Notes: generated by a model from the letters alone, not told the origin. 64,000 nucleotides of DNA from Epichloe hybrida (GCA_019022495.1 JAFEKR010000071.1:1-64000), one strand, 5' to 3'; positions 26,706 to 39,190 are shown, counted from the first letter of the stretch. Translations and numbers: made by a program.

Positions 26706-27885
26706 CTTAAGGTAGTAAATATATATATTAAAGATAAGGCATTACTCTAGATTAAGACTAGTAATATTCTAGTTACTTATAGGATCCTAAGAAGTAATAG
26801 TAGTAGTAAAAGACTCCCTAAGGCTATTCTAATACTCTCTCTTTTACATAAGAAGATTAGGATAGGTTCTAATATAATTTCGCTAATTATAGGCTAAATC
26901 ACAATCACGGTTCCTAAGTAATTTAACCTTATTAGTGTTAAGCTTAATATATAGAATCTAGTAAGCTATTTCCTACTAAGCCTCTAGCTAGACCTTATTC
27001 TCCTACTAAGGGTCTTCCTTAAACTTATCTTCTATTATAGGAGGTAGCTTACTATAGTAATTATAATAGTAAGCGCTAGCGTAAACTCTTTAATAATACA
27101 TAAATACCTTATAAAACATAGCAAAACTCTCCTCATTTACTATCTTTAGCTAGTTATAGTTAGTATAGGGATAGCTTAGTATAAGCTTTACTTTATAAAA
27201 GTCCTTAAAGCTTTTATTATTAGGATTAGCCTTATATTATAGGAAGTAATTTAGGACCTAGTTAGGTGCGTTAGGGAACTCTTACTAATACTTAGGCTTC
27301 TTAGAGAAGTTAATCTAGGTTAGGAACTAAAAATAATAAAAATCCTATAGGCTTATAGGGTGATTTAGGTACTTCTAGTAAGAATTTAAAGTCTATTAGA
27401 CCTAATCTTTACCCTTAGTAAGTAAATAATCCACCTACTAATACTTATTAGGTAAGCGGTAATTAACACTATAAATAATATGTAATCCTTCTTAAAGGTT
27501 AAGGTTAAGTAATAGGTGGAGGACCTCTTATATAGACTAGTCTCTTTTAGTAATAAGTTTATTTATAAACTTAGTAATAAATCTAATAAGCCTATAACTT
27601 ACGTTAACCCTAGGCAGAATCTCCTTAGCTATATCCTAGAAGGTCTTTAACTACTATTTAGCCTTACTATAATACTTTAATATATAAGAGATAACGGCAT
27701 ATATGCCTATATAGGGCGTAAAGTTAATATTAGCAAGCTATAAGGCTATAACTATAGGGCTAAAGTTGTTTAGAAAGGTATTATTCTAAGCCCCATTAAA
27801 TATAAGATACTGCGGGTTAAAGTTCCTTATAATAATTAGCTCTTTATAATATGCTTGTGGAAAGTAAAATTAGTAGTGTGTCTCC
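26706..27885 (-). pseudogene. Helitron Rep-domain fragment with Rep tyrosine motif, RIP-degraded
   Basis: Minus-strand translation from about 27885 down shows THY.FYFPQAYYKEL, NFNPQYLIFNGAWNN, then YIGIYAVISYILKYYSKA, which corresponds to the NYIGKYCSKAE Rep tyrosine region of fungal Helitron proteins, followed by TFQDIAKEILPRVN and TKFINKLITKRD. The reading is cut at about 27.89 kb by the ATTAC array and hAT element, and at 26706 by the Copia target duplication, beyond which it resumes as helicase at 19921. Confidence 0.78.
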
Positions 27886-27894
27886 TTTCAAGAG

Positions 27895-28030
27895 CATCAC
27901 ATTACATTACATTACATTGTGTAATGTTTGTAATGTAATGTAATTATTACACATTACATTACATTACACATTACATTACATTACATTACACCCCCCTTAC
28001 ATCACATTACATTACATTACATTACATTAC
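27895..28030. repeat. ATTAC pentamer array, left edge of the hAT
   Basis: Repeats of CATTA/ATTAC interrupted by TGTGTAATG and a CCCCCC run. Matching pentamer arrays occur at 40240-40305 in the same orientation on the plus strand. Confidence 0.85.
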
Positions 28031-28170
28031 ATGTAATTATTTGTAATTATTTGTAATTATTTGTAATTATTTGTAATTATTTGTAATTATTTGTAATTAT
28101 TTGTAATTATTTGTAATTATTTGTAATTATTTGTAATTATTTGTAATTATTTGTAATTATTTGTAATTAT
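28031..28170. repeat. 14-copy tandem of the 10-mer TTGTAATTAT
   Basis: Fourteen near-identical 10-bp units in a row without indels, directly adjoining the ATTAC array. Confidence 0.95.
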
Positions 28171-28239
28171 TTTTGATTTTTTAATATTAAGGTTTATTCC
28201 TTTATTATAAGATATATATAGTTTATAAAATACTTTATA

Positions 28240-28395
28240 ATACTTTATAATAGCTTATAATAGCTTATAATAGCTAATAATAGCTTATAATAGCTAATAA
28301 TAGTAATAATAGCTAATAATAGTAATAATAGTAATAATAGTAATAATAGTAATAATAGTAATAATAGTAATAATAGTAATAATAGTAATAATAAT
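28240..28395. repeat. AATAGT / AATAGCTTAT satellite
   Basis: Runs of CTTATAATAG, grading into AATAATAGCT and then AATAATAGT units, in the 3' flank of the hAT transposase gene. Confidence 0.85.
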
Positions 28396-31384
28396 ATTAA
28401 ATAAAGGGAAACGTTTATAAATGTTAAAAATATCTATTAAGGGAAAACTAGACTAAACTAGGAAAAAACCCTTATATAGACTTACTTAATCTGAGTTAGA
28501 ATATATATCTTCTAAGGAAGAGAAACTAGATAAATCCTGGGATTTATCTAATTTCTCTTTATCCTTAGAGGAAGATATAGTATCTGAATCCTCAGATAAA
28601 GAGCTATCATAATTATATAGCTCCGAATATTGCTTAATAGCAATATTTTCCTCCTTTTCCTAATTCTTTAGTAGAATTAGTTGCTTAATAGTATAATGCT
28701 TTAAGGAGGTTCGGCGCTTAGTAATAATATTACCTCTAGTATTAAAAGTGCTTTCTATTGCACTAGAAGTGGCAGGAATAGCTAGATATCTTCTAGCAAG
28801 TATACTTAAAATAGGGAAAGATTTTTGGTTATCTTCCCACCATTTAAATATATCTTCCTTTATTATAATATTAGTATAGTAATATAATAGGATAGGAATA
28901 AATATTTACTTACCTTATCCTCTCTAGGGTCTAAGTTAGTAAAAGTAGGGATTTCATTCTTTCGAGTTCTTTAAATAGATTTATCCCTCTTATTTAGGAA
29001 TAACCCTTTATAAAGGTTAGAAGATTTAGGCTTAGGCCGAGGGTTAGAAAAGGTTCTAGGCTGAATAGGCCCCCCAATTTCTACTTGAAATCAGGTATTT
29101 TCTGCCTCTGAATTCTCTGAATTCTCTGAATTCTCTAAGCCTAGCCCTAGGCCTAAATTAGCCTGATTTTCCTTATAAGTAGGAAGAAGCCTAGTAGTAA
29201 AGTTAGTAATAATAATAATAATAATAAACATTATACTTACAGATCATAATCCTTTTCTAGGTTATCTAGTAGCCTTTTTATTGTTTTTGGTTGTAATCTA
29301 AGCTTATCTTTTATAGTAATAAGATTAAGCCTAGGGTCTAATAACATAGCATATAAATAAGGCTTATAAAAGTGATAATTATTCCCTATGTCTTGTGGGA
29401 AATAATTACCTAGCTTTTCTAAGCCAATATCTATAGAGGCTATAAAGACCTTACCAAAAGGATTATAAACATGTTTCTAGTTAAATAGGTTAGTATAATT
29501 TAATTAGAAAAGGTAAAAAAGATACATACCTGATTATTATAAGCCTTTTGGTCCTCTTTAATATTATTAAGATATTCATATATCTTAATAATAAAAAGTG
29601 GGACTAGACCTAAAGTATTATACTTCTGGCTTTGAAGTATAATAGTAGGCTCATAGAAAACCTCTAAAATACTGCTTAAGGTAGCTAAATCAGCCCATTC
29701 TTGTGTTGTAGGCATTGCATCCTTAAGGGCAGCAATATTAGTTTCCCTATTAAGAAAAATAATAGCTTCTTTAAGCTCTAAAGAAGTATTAATTATCTTA
29801 TAGGTCGAATTCCACCTAGTTTCGTTAGCTAAAGATATTATAAATTAGTTATAACTTATAAGAATAATATAAAAAGAAATAAAGACTTACCTAAAGGGAT
29901 TTTTATAATATTATAATTCTTAGCTAAGTTGCCTTGTTTTTTTGCTTTTCTAAGGCATTTTAACCAAGTTTTATATAAAGCTTGGTTATTCTTAATAAGA
30001 ATAGCAATCCTTTTAACCTTTCCTAGGATACCTATAACTAATATTAGTATTATAATAGTAAAAATAGTAAAATAATTACTTACCATTGGCTAAGGATTTA
30101 AATTGTTGAAAATTAGGATTTCCTTGGATATGTGAAGTTTCTTTTGTAGAATAGTGAAGATATTCACTATTCTTAAAGCTTTCTAAGTTTTCCTTAGAAG
30201 ATATAGATTTAATAAAACTCGTAATAATATCCTTAGCTATAATGTTTAAAACATGAGCTATACATCGGATATTATATGGTTCAATACTAATATTATTATA
30301 ACTCTTATTAATATAAGAAGTTATAAAAGTATTATTATTAGAACCATTATCCCGAGTAAAACTGTATATAATTAGAATTAGAATTATATAATATATAATA
30401 ATATTAGTTATTATTAAAAGAAATAACTTACCTAAGGATATCCTTGGGCTCTAAGTAATAATCCTTAATAAGATTATTAAAGCATTAGTGAATATAAGCT
30501 CTAGTATGTGAATTTAATAGATATTTAAATCCTATAAGTAAATAGTTAGTAAATAATAAGAATAATAAGAATAATTAAAAGACTTACTAATTAGCTTATA
30601 CTCAAGCTTAAAATTCGGATTAAGCTAGCTTATAATAACCCCTAGATAAGACTTTGAATTAAACGAAGTCCATATATCTAGTTAAACTGAAATTAAACCT
30701 TGATGTTTAATTTGATATTGGATTTGTTGAAGGATTTTTTGCTTAGATGAATAATACATAGTATTTATCCTATGTGTTATTGTTTGGTAGCTAAGCAAAG
30801 AAGCTAAATTATTATTCCTATATACATAAATTAGCTTAAATAACTAATTATTATAAGAGATTAATAAAAGGAAATAACTTACCTAGAATAATAATTAAGC
30901 AAATTTTTAAAAGATTTGCTATTAATTGTAGCAAAAGAAAGGTTATTTTCTAGTATAAATTTAATAACTAGAATAACTGCTTCTTCAGATGAAAATTCCT
31001 CTGAAATAGTGTGATTTCGAGGTCTTTTTGTTGAAAAAAAAGAGGTTAAAGAAGATTAATTTGTAGGGGTTAATACTACTGGAATCTTAGGTACTAAAAA
31101 TAATATTAGTATATAAAAAATAGAATAAAATAGAATAGAATAGAATAAAAGACTTACTAGTAATCTTTTCAGGTTGTTTTTCTTTAGATTTAGAAGTAGC
31201 AATCTCCGGATGCTTAATTTAATAGTGATAAACACCATTAGAAGCTTGGAATCTTCTTGCTTTACTTCTAAAAGTAAAAGTGCAATTAGATTGCGTACAA
31301 AAGCATATAATTTCCCTTTCTTTATTATATTTAATATCAGATAACTGATAATTAAATAAATTATGGGTAAAAATATATGCTTTT

Positions 31385-31603
31385 TGTAAGGGCTTGGGCT
31401 TTGCCTAAGCATTTTCCGTGTAGCAGGAAGGGTAGGGGCAAGCAGGAATAGGTAAGGTAAGGAAAGGGGGGCTTACATAAGGAGCTAAGGGGGTATAAGG
31501 GGCATTACTAGGGATAGTCTCTTCTCCTTTCCCTTCTCTTCCCTAAGTCTCTTAATACTATATTAACGCCTTATTATAGCTACCTAGGGGCTAGTTTATA
31601 ATA
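31385..31603 (+). repeat. Gypsy LTR, left copy (5' LTR)
   Basis: 219 bp. It keeps C/G in its outer left half (for example TTTGCCTAAGC) and is mutated to T/A in its inner right half. Confidence 0.95.
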
Positions 31604-32599
31604 ATTAAGAGACTTCCTTTAGTCTAAAAAGAAGGCTACTAAAAGAAATAAAGCAAATAATAATAGACCTAATAGACATGCTTTATCCTTATAACTAACC
31701 TAGCTAGGGGACTTACACCCCCCTATCTAAAGCCGCGGTACTACTAGAAGCCTAGAATACCTAGTTTAAGACACTTTAACTAATGCTAGCATAGTAGGCA
31801 AGGGTAATTAAGAGCCTATAATAACATATACATGCAAACCTAGAATTAGTAGTATAATAAAACTTCCTACTAAACGCCCTAATAGACCTTACTAGAATTA
31901 ATCTAGATTATATTTTACTTTAGGGGCTAGCCTTACTATCCCTTATATTACAAATCCGCCAAAAACTAATTCCTATAGGTAACCTATATAATAGTAATAA
32001 GGCTATATTTACTACCTAGAAGTTCCTAATAGAATATAAGTTAGAGGTGAATAAGGACTTTATTAGGTCTAATAAGGACTAATAGGTGTTTATTTACTAG
32101 AACCTATTACTTAAGGTTTAGGCTTAGATTATATTATTCTTTAAGATAGGCTATATAAATAACTATAACCCTATAGCTTTCCTAACCTACTTAGAAATAC
32201 TTTATATAAATCCCTATAAATAGGAGATAGCCCTTATAGAACTTAACTAGATAGAATAAGGGGTAGGGGAGCTATTTACTATGTTTTTTATTTATTTTAA
32301 ATAAAAACTCTCCCTAGTAGGGGGGACTTATTAGACTAAGGATGTTAAGCTAGCTAAGCTTTAACACACACTTAATAAGCATATAAGAGAAATATCTATT
32401 AGTAAGGGGATAAGCTAAATAGAATACTATATTATAGTTACTTAGTACTATAGTATTATAGTTAATATTAAATCTTATGCCTTAGAGAAGAAGTTTCAGA
32501 ACTAATACAAACCTTAGCTAGGCTAACCCGCCCCCTAATAAACAGACCATAATAGTAATACACCTATAATAAAAGTGCGTGCTATAATGACTTAATAAG

Positions 32600-35500
32600 G
32601 TAAGTAAAATAAGCTAGATAAGAAGGATAAGGGTCTAAAGAGAAATATAAATTAGCTAAGGGCTAAGTAAGTAACTTAGGTAAAACTAACTAAATGCTAC
32701 TAAGAGGGGTGTTACTTATATTATAAATCTAAGGACTATTATATCTAGGAATACACCTTCCTCCTACCTTACTAACCTAAGGTCTAGATTAACTTATATA
32801 GGGTAGACGTAGAAAGCGTAAATAAGGAGGTTACTATAAACTCCTTAGAAAATAAGTAGCCCTTAAGTAAAGTCTTATATAGGGGCAGAGGGGCTAGCTA
32901 GTAGCTATAGATTTAGATAAGTATAGCTAGTTTATAGATATAGATAGAGATATAGATTAATATATAGACTAACTACCTTTCTTAATCCTAGTACTCTTTA
33001 ATATATATTTTTATATTAATATCTAGATTAATTATAGCTATAATTACTATGGTGCTATTAGTAAATTAGTAGTAAGATAGCTTAGCCTAGAGCTTATATA
33101 ACTGCTAAAATAAAGGCAAGTATATACTATAGTGGAAACAGAGAGAAAAGGGAGGTAATAAAGAGAGGAGTTCTCCTCTATTACTTATATAGTATAAGCT
33201 AGTATTAATATTAATAGGTAGGAGTTATTAGTGTACTTATATATTATCCTAGGTCTTACCTAGGATGTTATCTTTAGTATACTATAGCTAGAGCATTATA
33301 ATATTATAATTTATATAGCAAAATAGTAACTAGTAATTAGTGTAGCGGAGGGCCTTTATGTTTTAGAAGCTACTAAGCGTAGGGGGGAAGCCCTAGTATA
33401 GGGGATTATTGGTTCCTTATATGCGGCTAAGGCGCGATAGGCATAAAAGATAAGGGATACTATAATAAGGTTTATAGCTATAAGCCTTAAAGAAATAATA
33501 ATAGTGCTGTAGATTATAGTGCCTAAAATAAAACTAAATAGCTTTAATATAGCTATATTACTAAGGGAATTAGTAGACTTTACAAATCTTTTTAATAAGG
33601 CTAAAGCTAATAGCCTACCCCTATATAGGGGTTCCCTTAATTATTATATATGTTTACATAGGAATCCAGATAGATCTAAACTAACACTCCTATAAGGTCC
33701 ACTATATAACATGCTAAGGGATTAGTTATTAGAGGTTTATTACTAGATAATAGATTTAATAGATAAGGGCTAGATTTGTACTAGCTCCTTATTAGCTATA
33801 GCCCTTATCCTTCTTGTGAAGAAAGCGAATAAGGGATAGCGGTTTTACGTAGACTATTACGTACTTAATAAGATTATAGCATAGGATTAATATCCACTCC
33901 TATTAATTAAGGAGATACTATGCTCTCTCTCCTAGGCGCATTAGTTTATAAAGGTAGATATTTATATAGTATTTTATAAACTATGGATAGCTAAGGGTAA
34001 GGAGCACCTTACTACCTTTTATACTAGGTTTAAACTATTTAAATAGTTAGTTTATCTATTTAGCCTAGCAGGTGTACTAGTAACCTTCTAATAGTATATT
34101 AATAAATCCTTAGGGGATGCGTTAGGGGACTTTATAATGGCTTACCTTAATAATATTCTAGTTTACTCTAGGGGATTAAGGAAGGACTATATAGTAAAGG
34201 TATAATTAATATTAGGATGCTTATGTTCTATAGGACTATACCTTAATATTAATAAGTCTATGTTTACTATTAAAGAGGTCTAATACCTAGGATATATTAT
34301 TATAGCGGAACGCTTAATTTATCCTAATCCTATAAAGGTAGTGGCTATAAGGGAATAGGTAGTACCTATAAAGCTATAAGGGGTCTAAAGCTTCTTAAGG
34401 TTTATAAACTTCTATTATAACTTTATTAGTAACTTCTCTAAGTTAGTAGCCCCCCTTATTTATCTTACTAAGAGAAATACTTTATTTTACTAGGGACTAG
34501 AGGAGGATAAGGCTTTTAAGAGGCTAAAGAATACTTTTATTATATATCCTATCCTAGTATAATAGGATCTAGACTGCCTTACGGTAGTAGAGGCTAACTG
34601 CTTAGGAATAGCCCTTAGTGGTTGCCTCTTATAATTAGGACTAGATAGCGTATTATACCTAGTAGCCTACTACTCTACTAGTCTTATAGCATTATAGAAG
34701 AATTATATAATTTATAATAAGGAGCTACTAGCTATTATTTTATGCTTAAAGGCATGGTTAGTAGAGTTATAAGGCGTCTCCTGCCTATTTATAATTTATA
34801 TAGACTATAAGAACCTAGAGTACTTTATAACACTAAGACTAATATTAGAATAGTAAGCTTAATAAGCAGATATGCTTGCGCTATTTAATTTCTATTTGCA
34901 TTATAAACCTAGCACGTAGGCATAATGCCTAGACGCCCTATCTAGGAGGGAATAGGACTAATATAGGGAGTCCTTAAGATAGGGATAGGTTCTATAGCTA
35001 ATTATAATTACATAACTATCCCTATCACTAGAAATAGACCTAGATAAACCTATTATAGCCTTATACACACACTAATTATCCTTACCTCTAGTAGGGAAGG
35101 CCCTCTTTGCTAGTAAGTACCTTTAGGACCTCTAGGACTAGGCTATTATGTTAGACCTTATATATAGTATATAACTAAAAGCTATTTAGGAGGGTACTAG
35201 GAAGTTTCCCCTAGAAGTAATAATAAGAGAATAGGTTATAGATTATTCTATAAGCGCCTATAGCGCGCTATAGTTCTAGGGGCGTATATAGGTCCTAGCC
35301 TAGGAACCCCTTATAATAACTCTTATCTAATAGAGTTATAACTTGCTAGTTATAGGTTACCCTAGCTATAACACCACGTTTTAAATTCTATAACACTAGT
35401 TTTATTAGAATAGAATATTATAGGATATAGTGAGATTTATTTATAACTACCACTATATTAGTAGCTATAAGAGCTATTAGTAACGCTAGGGCTTACTAAA

Positions 35501-36600
35501 GCCTTTACTAATCCTTAATTAGTTTTAGTTATAAATCTCTATTAACTTTATAATAAACTTACTAGCTTTATTACCTAAGTAACCTTAATACCTTATGGTT
35601 ATTATAGATAGGCTATTAAAGTTTATATAGCTTAAGGCTATAACCTCTATAAAAGCTAAGGATTATATAGAATGCTTTAAGATAGTTTAGTAAAGGTTTA
35701 GAGAATTCCCTTAGTTTATTATTATAGACTAAGGCTTAGACTAGTTAGGATAATTTTAGATAATATTATATTCCCTAGTAAGGATAGATTAATTACTCTT
35801 TATATTACACTATTCTTAGACTAATAGCAGTATAGAATAGGTAAACTAGGAGGTATAGGTAATTCTATGCGTTACCGTTTCCTTCTTATAGTATAACTAG
35901 CTAGAATACCTTACTACTTATTAACTAGTGATTAATAATAGGACCTTATTAGCTACTAGAGTAAGCCTAAATAGATTACTTTATGGATATAATCTTAAAC
36001 TAATTTAAACCTAACTAGATATACTTATATCTATAACTACACTAAAGGGGAGAGCTATTTATTTCCTTAGCTATCTCTAAGAGGGTACTTATTTAGCTTA
36101 GGCTATAATAGCTTATATATAGTAATAGTAATAAGATATAATATTAGTATTAAGACACCTAGTAAAATGTTTTTAGGTTAGGGATAAGGTATAGCTATTA
36201 CTTAGGAATATAAAGATAAACCACCCCTTAAGGAAACTTAACTAGGTAGCTATAAAGTATATAGTTATAAAAGTGCTATTCCCTCTTATAGTCTAACTTA
36301 ATATACTAAGGGGTATCTATCCGGTTTTTTATATAAACCTTATTAAATATATAGTAAAAGACTTACTCCTAAGCTAATAGCTATAAGACTTATACCTAGG
36401 TCCTAAATAGGTCCTAGCGGAGGGTAATAATAAGCTTATAGAGGAATATTAGGTTAAGTGAATTCTAGCGGCTTAGAATATATAGGAATAAGGAAGATAA
36501 TAGAATATCTTAGTTAAGTAAGTAGGATACTCCTAACTAATATAGAAGCTACTAGAAAGCATAGAGAAAACACAAGCACTTAACGAATTTAAGGTAAAAT
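32600..36600 (+). pseudogene. Gypsy gag-pol remnant: Gag knuckle, protease region, RT, integrase
   Basis: At about 33830-34560 the plus-strand translation follows Gypsy RT: RFYVDYYVLNKI, KVDIYIVFYKL, FTRF-type FYTRFKLF, YLNNILVYSRG (the YLDD box mutated to YLNN), VAPLIYLTKRN. At about 35500-36560 it follows integrase and the post-integrase tail, including a QYRIGK/IEQVNQE-like stretch and a late segment GPKQVLAEGNNKLIEEYQ. Stops replace Gln and Trp. No intact ORF remains. Confidence 0.82.
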
Positions 36601-38391
36601 AAGGTAATATATAAACTAATAATAGACTAAATTAATTTTAGAAAACTTATATAGCTATAAAGACTCCTATAAGTATCCTAGACACTTACTTACTATATTT
36701 TACTACTACTTAATAAGAATACTTATCTAGTAAGTTATTACCCTAATTACTAGGAGAAAATAGATAGGAGGGCGTTACCTCTAGCTAAAGTTATACTACT
36801 ACTACTATAGCTATAGTACTTTCTTTACTAGGTAATAAGTATAGTATAATAAGTTATCTATCTAGTTTATATTAGGTATAACCTAGAACTAGGATAGTAT
36901 AAGTAAGGTTAGTATAAGGAGTATAAGTAGGAGGGGGTATAATAGGAGACTTAGTAAGAGAATAGTATGTAGGAGGAGAATAGCTAGGAGAAGAAGGTAT
37001 ATTATTTCTAGCTAGAGGATAGCTAGCTCCTAATAACCTAGGAATATAATTATAAGTTAAACCTAATATAGAAGGATAGCACGAATAATACTAGCAGTAA
37101 CGTAAAGGAGATTTATTACTTAACCTAGTAATCTAAGAATATTAATAGATCTTATCTTAGCAATAAGGTAATAAAGCTTAGAGAAGCGTAGTAAATTAAT
37201 TATATATCTTTACATATATTATGCTTAGCCTACCTATAACTTATTAGTTTTATTAGAATAAAATACCTATAACTTATTATATAGATTAAGCTATACTATA
37301 ACTACCTAAAGGGCTAGCGCTAATAAAAGGGGTAATTTTAAGACTAGTTATATTTATTATAGTAGTATTTATAGCTAGGGATACCCTAAGGGCTAACTAA
37401 ATAAAAGCTAGGTTAAACTAAGCCTAGGTAAGGAGAGAGTTTTACTAATTAATAAGGTAGTAATACCTTTAAGATAAAATAAGTATTTTCTTTTTTATTT
37501 CCTTAGTCTTTAGGACTCTAGGTTTAATAATATATATACCTATAGTAATCTCTACCTTAATATCCTTTAATATATAATAGAGATATAGGTTAGTAAACAA
37601 AAGCCTAGTATACTAAACATAGGTAAGATATTACCTCTAATATAAAGAATAGGATTCCCTAGACTTAGGTAAGTAGCATTTTAGTACACTAGTAGTAAGG
37701 GCCTATTTTATATATAGCCTATAAGGGCGCTAGATAGATTAAGGGGTAGTGTATTATTTATTATTAGAGTTACTTTCTATAAGGAACTTACTAATAGAAT
37801 AGGATAAGGGTGTTATAGGAGTAGCTAGAGATAAAGAAGGGTTAGATAGATTATAAAGTATATCTAATAAGGGAGTAATTATTTAAGAAGTAAGGACTAA
37901 TAGAAAAAGGGGAAGGTATAATAGAACTATAATAATAAATAAATAGTGTTATATAAGGGAAGGTAAGATATAATAAGGAACTAAGTAGGATATTTATATA
38001 TAGTTTAGTACTTATATTAAGTAATTAATAAACTAGTAAGAGTAAGGTTAGAGACTATAATAAAATAATAGGTTAGTAAGGTAAATATGTTATATACCCT
38101 TATTAGATAAATTATAAACTAGTAGGGGTAGGGGCTAGATATTATAATAATAATAGGTTAGTAAGGTAAACGGGTCACGCGTATAATAATAGCATAATAA
38201 GCTAGCAGGACACAGGTATCACACACCTAATAGTAATAAGGAGGGAATAGGATTAAATATAATTAAATGCTTACTAGATAATTCACAGAAAGGTAGTAGT
38301 AAAGGTAAGAGTAATTTACCTTATTTACTAATAGTATAATAAGGCATGCTATAATAAAGAGGTAGGCTTAATAAGACTAAGTAAGGGTATA
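36600..38391. other. Gypsy 3' internal region, no recognisable coding
   Basis: About 1.8 kb of AT-rich sequence between the integrase remnant and the right LTR, with no protein reading recognised. It may be the RIP-scrambled end of pol or a 3' untranslated spacer. Confidence 0.4.
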
Positions 38392-38610
38392 TATAAGGGC
38401 TTAGGCTTTACCTAAGTATTTTCTATATAGTAGGAAGGGTAGGGGTAAGTAAGAATAAGTAAGGTAAGGAAAGGGAGGCTTACATAAGGAGCTAAGGGGG
38501 TATAAGGGGCATTACTAGGGATAGCCTCTTCTCCTTTCCCTTCTCTTCCCTAAGTCTCTTAATACCATATCGACGCCCTATTGCAGCCGCCTAGGGGCTA
38601 GTCCATAACA
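38392..38610 (+). repeat. Gypsy LTR, right copy (3' LTR)
   Basis: 219 bp. The inner left half is mutated (first dinucleotide TG has become TA) while the outer right half keeps C/G (for example ATCGACGCC). It ends CCATAACA. Confidence 0.95.
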
Positions 38611-38704
38611 CTTTTGAAGAAAACTCGTAATCTTGTTGATTTTCAAGGGTTTTCTCATATAACCCTTGAAGACTTGCTTAAGAAGGCTTTGAAGCTAGGC
38701 TAGC

Positions 38705-38780
38705 TTGGCTAGGCCTAGAAGGTAAGCTAGGCCTAGAAGGGCTAGGCCTAGAAGGGCTAGGCCTAGAAGGGCTAGGCATA
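38705..38780 (-). repeat. 15-bp coding minisatellite GCTAGGCCTAGAAGG in the hAT N-terminus
   Basis: About five units of GCTAGGCCTAGAAGG or close variants. On the minus strand they encode PSRPS-type repeats near the transposase start. Confidence 0.85.
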
Positions 38781-38824
38781 CTAGCATCAGAATCATTATC
38801 TGAGGGGTAAAAAGAGGAATCCAT

Positions 38825-39190
38825 ATTGAAGTAGGTTTTTTTTCTGATTTTCTGATTTTCCTGATTTTTTGCTGATTTTTTTGATTTTTCTTAGAGTTCG
38901 AATTTGAAAGGTTGAATTTTTCCGATTTTTTCCGACCTTTTTCCGATTTTCCTTGATTTTTTTGATTTTTCTGATTTTTCTAATTTTTCTAATTTTTTTC
39001 TTTTTTATGTGTTTTTATAAGTTATTTATAAAGCAAAAAGACTAAAAAAATAAAAGTAAGCATAATAAGTAGTAAAGCTATGTAAGGGTTTTTGTAGTTT
39101 TTTTTTGGATTTACTAAAGTAAAAAGAAAGAGAAAAGAAAGAAAGAAAAGAGAAGGTGAAGGAAAACCCCTCTTTTGAAAATTTTTCGTA
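38825..39190 (-). promoter_or_regulatory. Putative leader and promoter of the hAT gene: pyrimidine-rich repeats
   Basis: Upstream of the hAT start codon lies a run of TTTTTCTGATTTT-like repeats (about 38836-39000; purine-rich on the coding strand), then A/G-rich sequence to 39190. It resembles a 5' leader, but no core element is provable. Confidence 0.35.

Larger units (their letters stand above)
31385..38610 (+). mobile_element. Full-length Ty3/Gypsy LTR retrotransposon with 5-bp target duplication
   Basis: A 7226-bp element with 219-bp LTRs at 31385-31603 and 38392-38610, flanked by the target duplication CTTTT (31380-31384 and 38611-38615). Coding is on the plus strand in Gypsy order: a degenerate zinc-knuckle-like Gag segment near 32690, RT near 33830-34560, and integrase near 35500-36560. 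The interior is extremely AT-rich and full of stops. It is inserted in exon 1 of the hAT transposase: removing it with one CTTTT copy restores the reading frame. Confidence 0.94.
28486..38824 (-). pseudogene. hAT transposase gene, ten exons, split in exon 1 by a Gypsy element
   Basis: Start at 38824; exon 1 is 38611-38824 plus 31158-31379 (one CTTTT copy counted). It is followed by 30883-31093, 30588-30817, 30432-30531, 30084-30361, 29891-30031, 29530-29828, 29241-29476, 28914-29190 and 28486-28857. These sum to 2580 nt, exactly 860 codons, so splice phases agree throughout. The N-terminus is Ser/Pro/Arg-rich with 5-residue PSRPS repeats. A BED-like zinc finger region (ICFCTQSNCTF...YHY.IKH) follows. 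The C-terminus has the hAT dimerisation block (LAIPATS, STFNTRGNII) and an acidic Ser-rich tail. The premature stops I found are TAA codons where Gln is likely. All nine introns are 50-70 bp with GTAAGT or GTATGT donors. Confidence 0.85.

Noticed and set aside
28031..28170. CRISPR array
   Set aside because: The 10-bp units are contiguous with no spacers; it is a simple tandem repeat in a fungal nuclear region.
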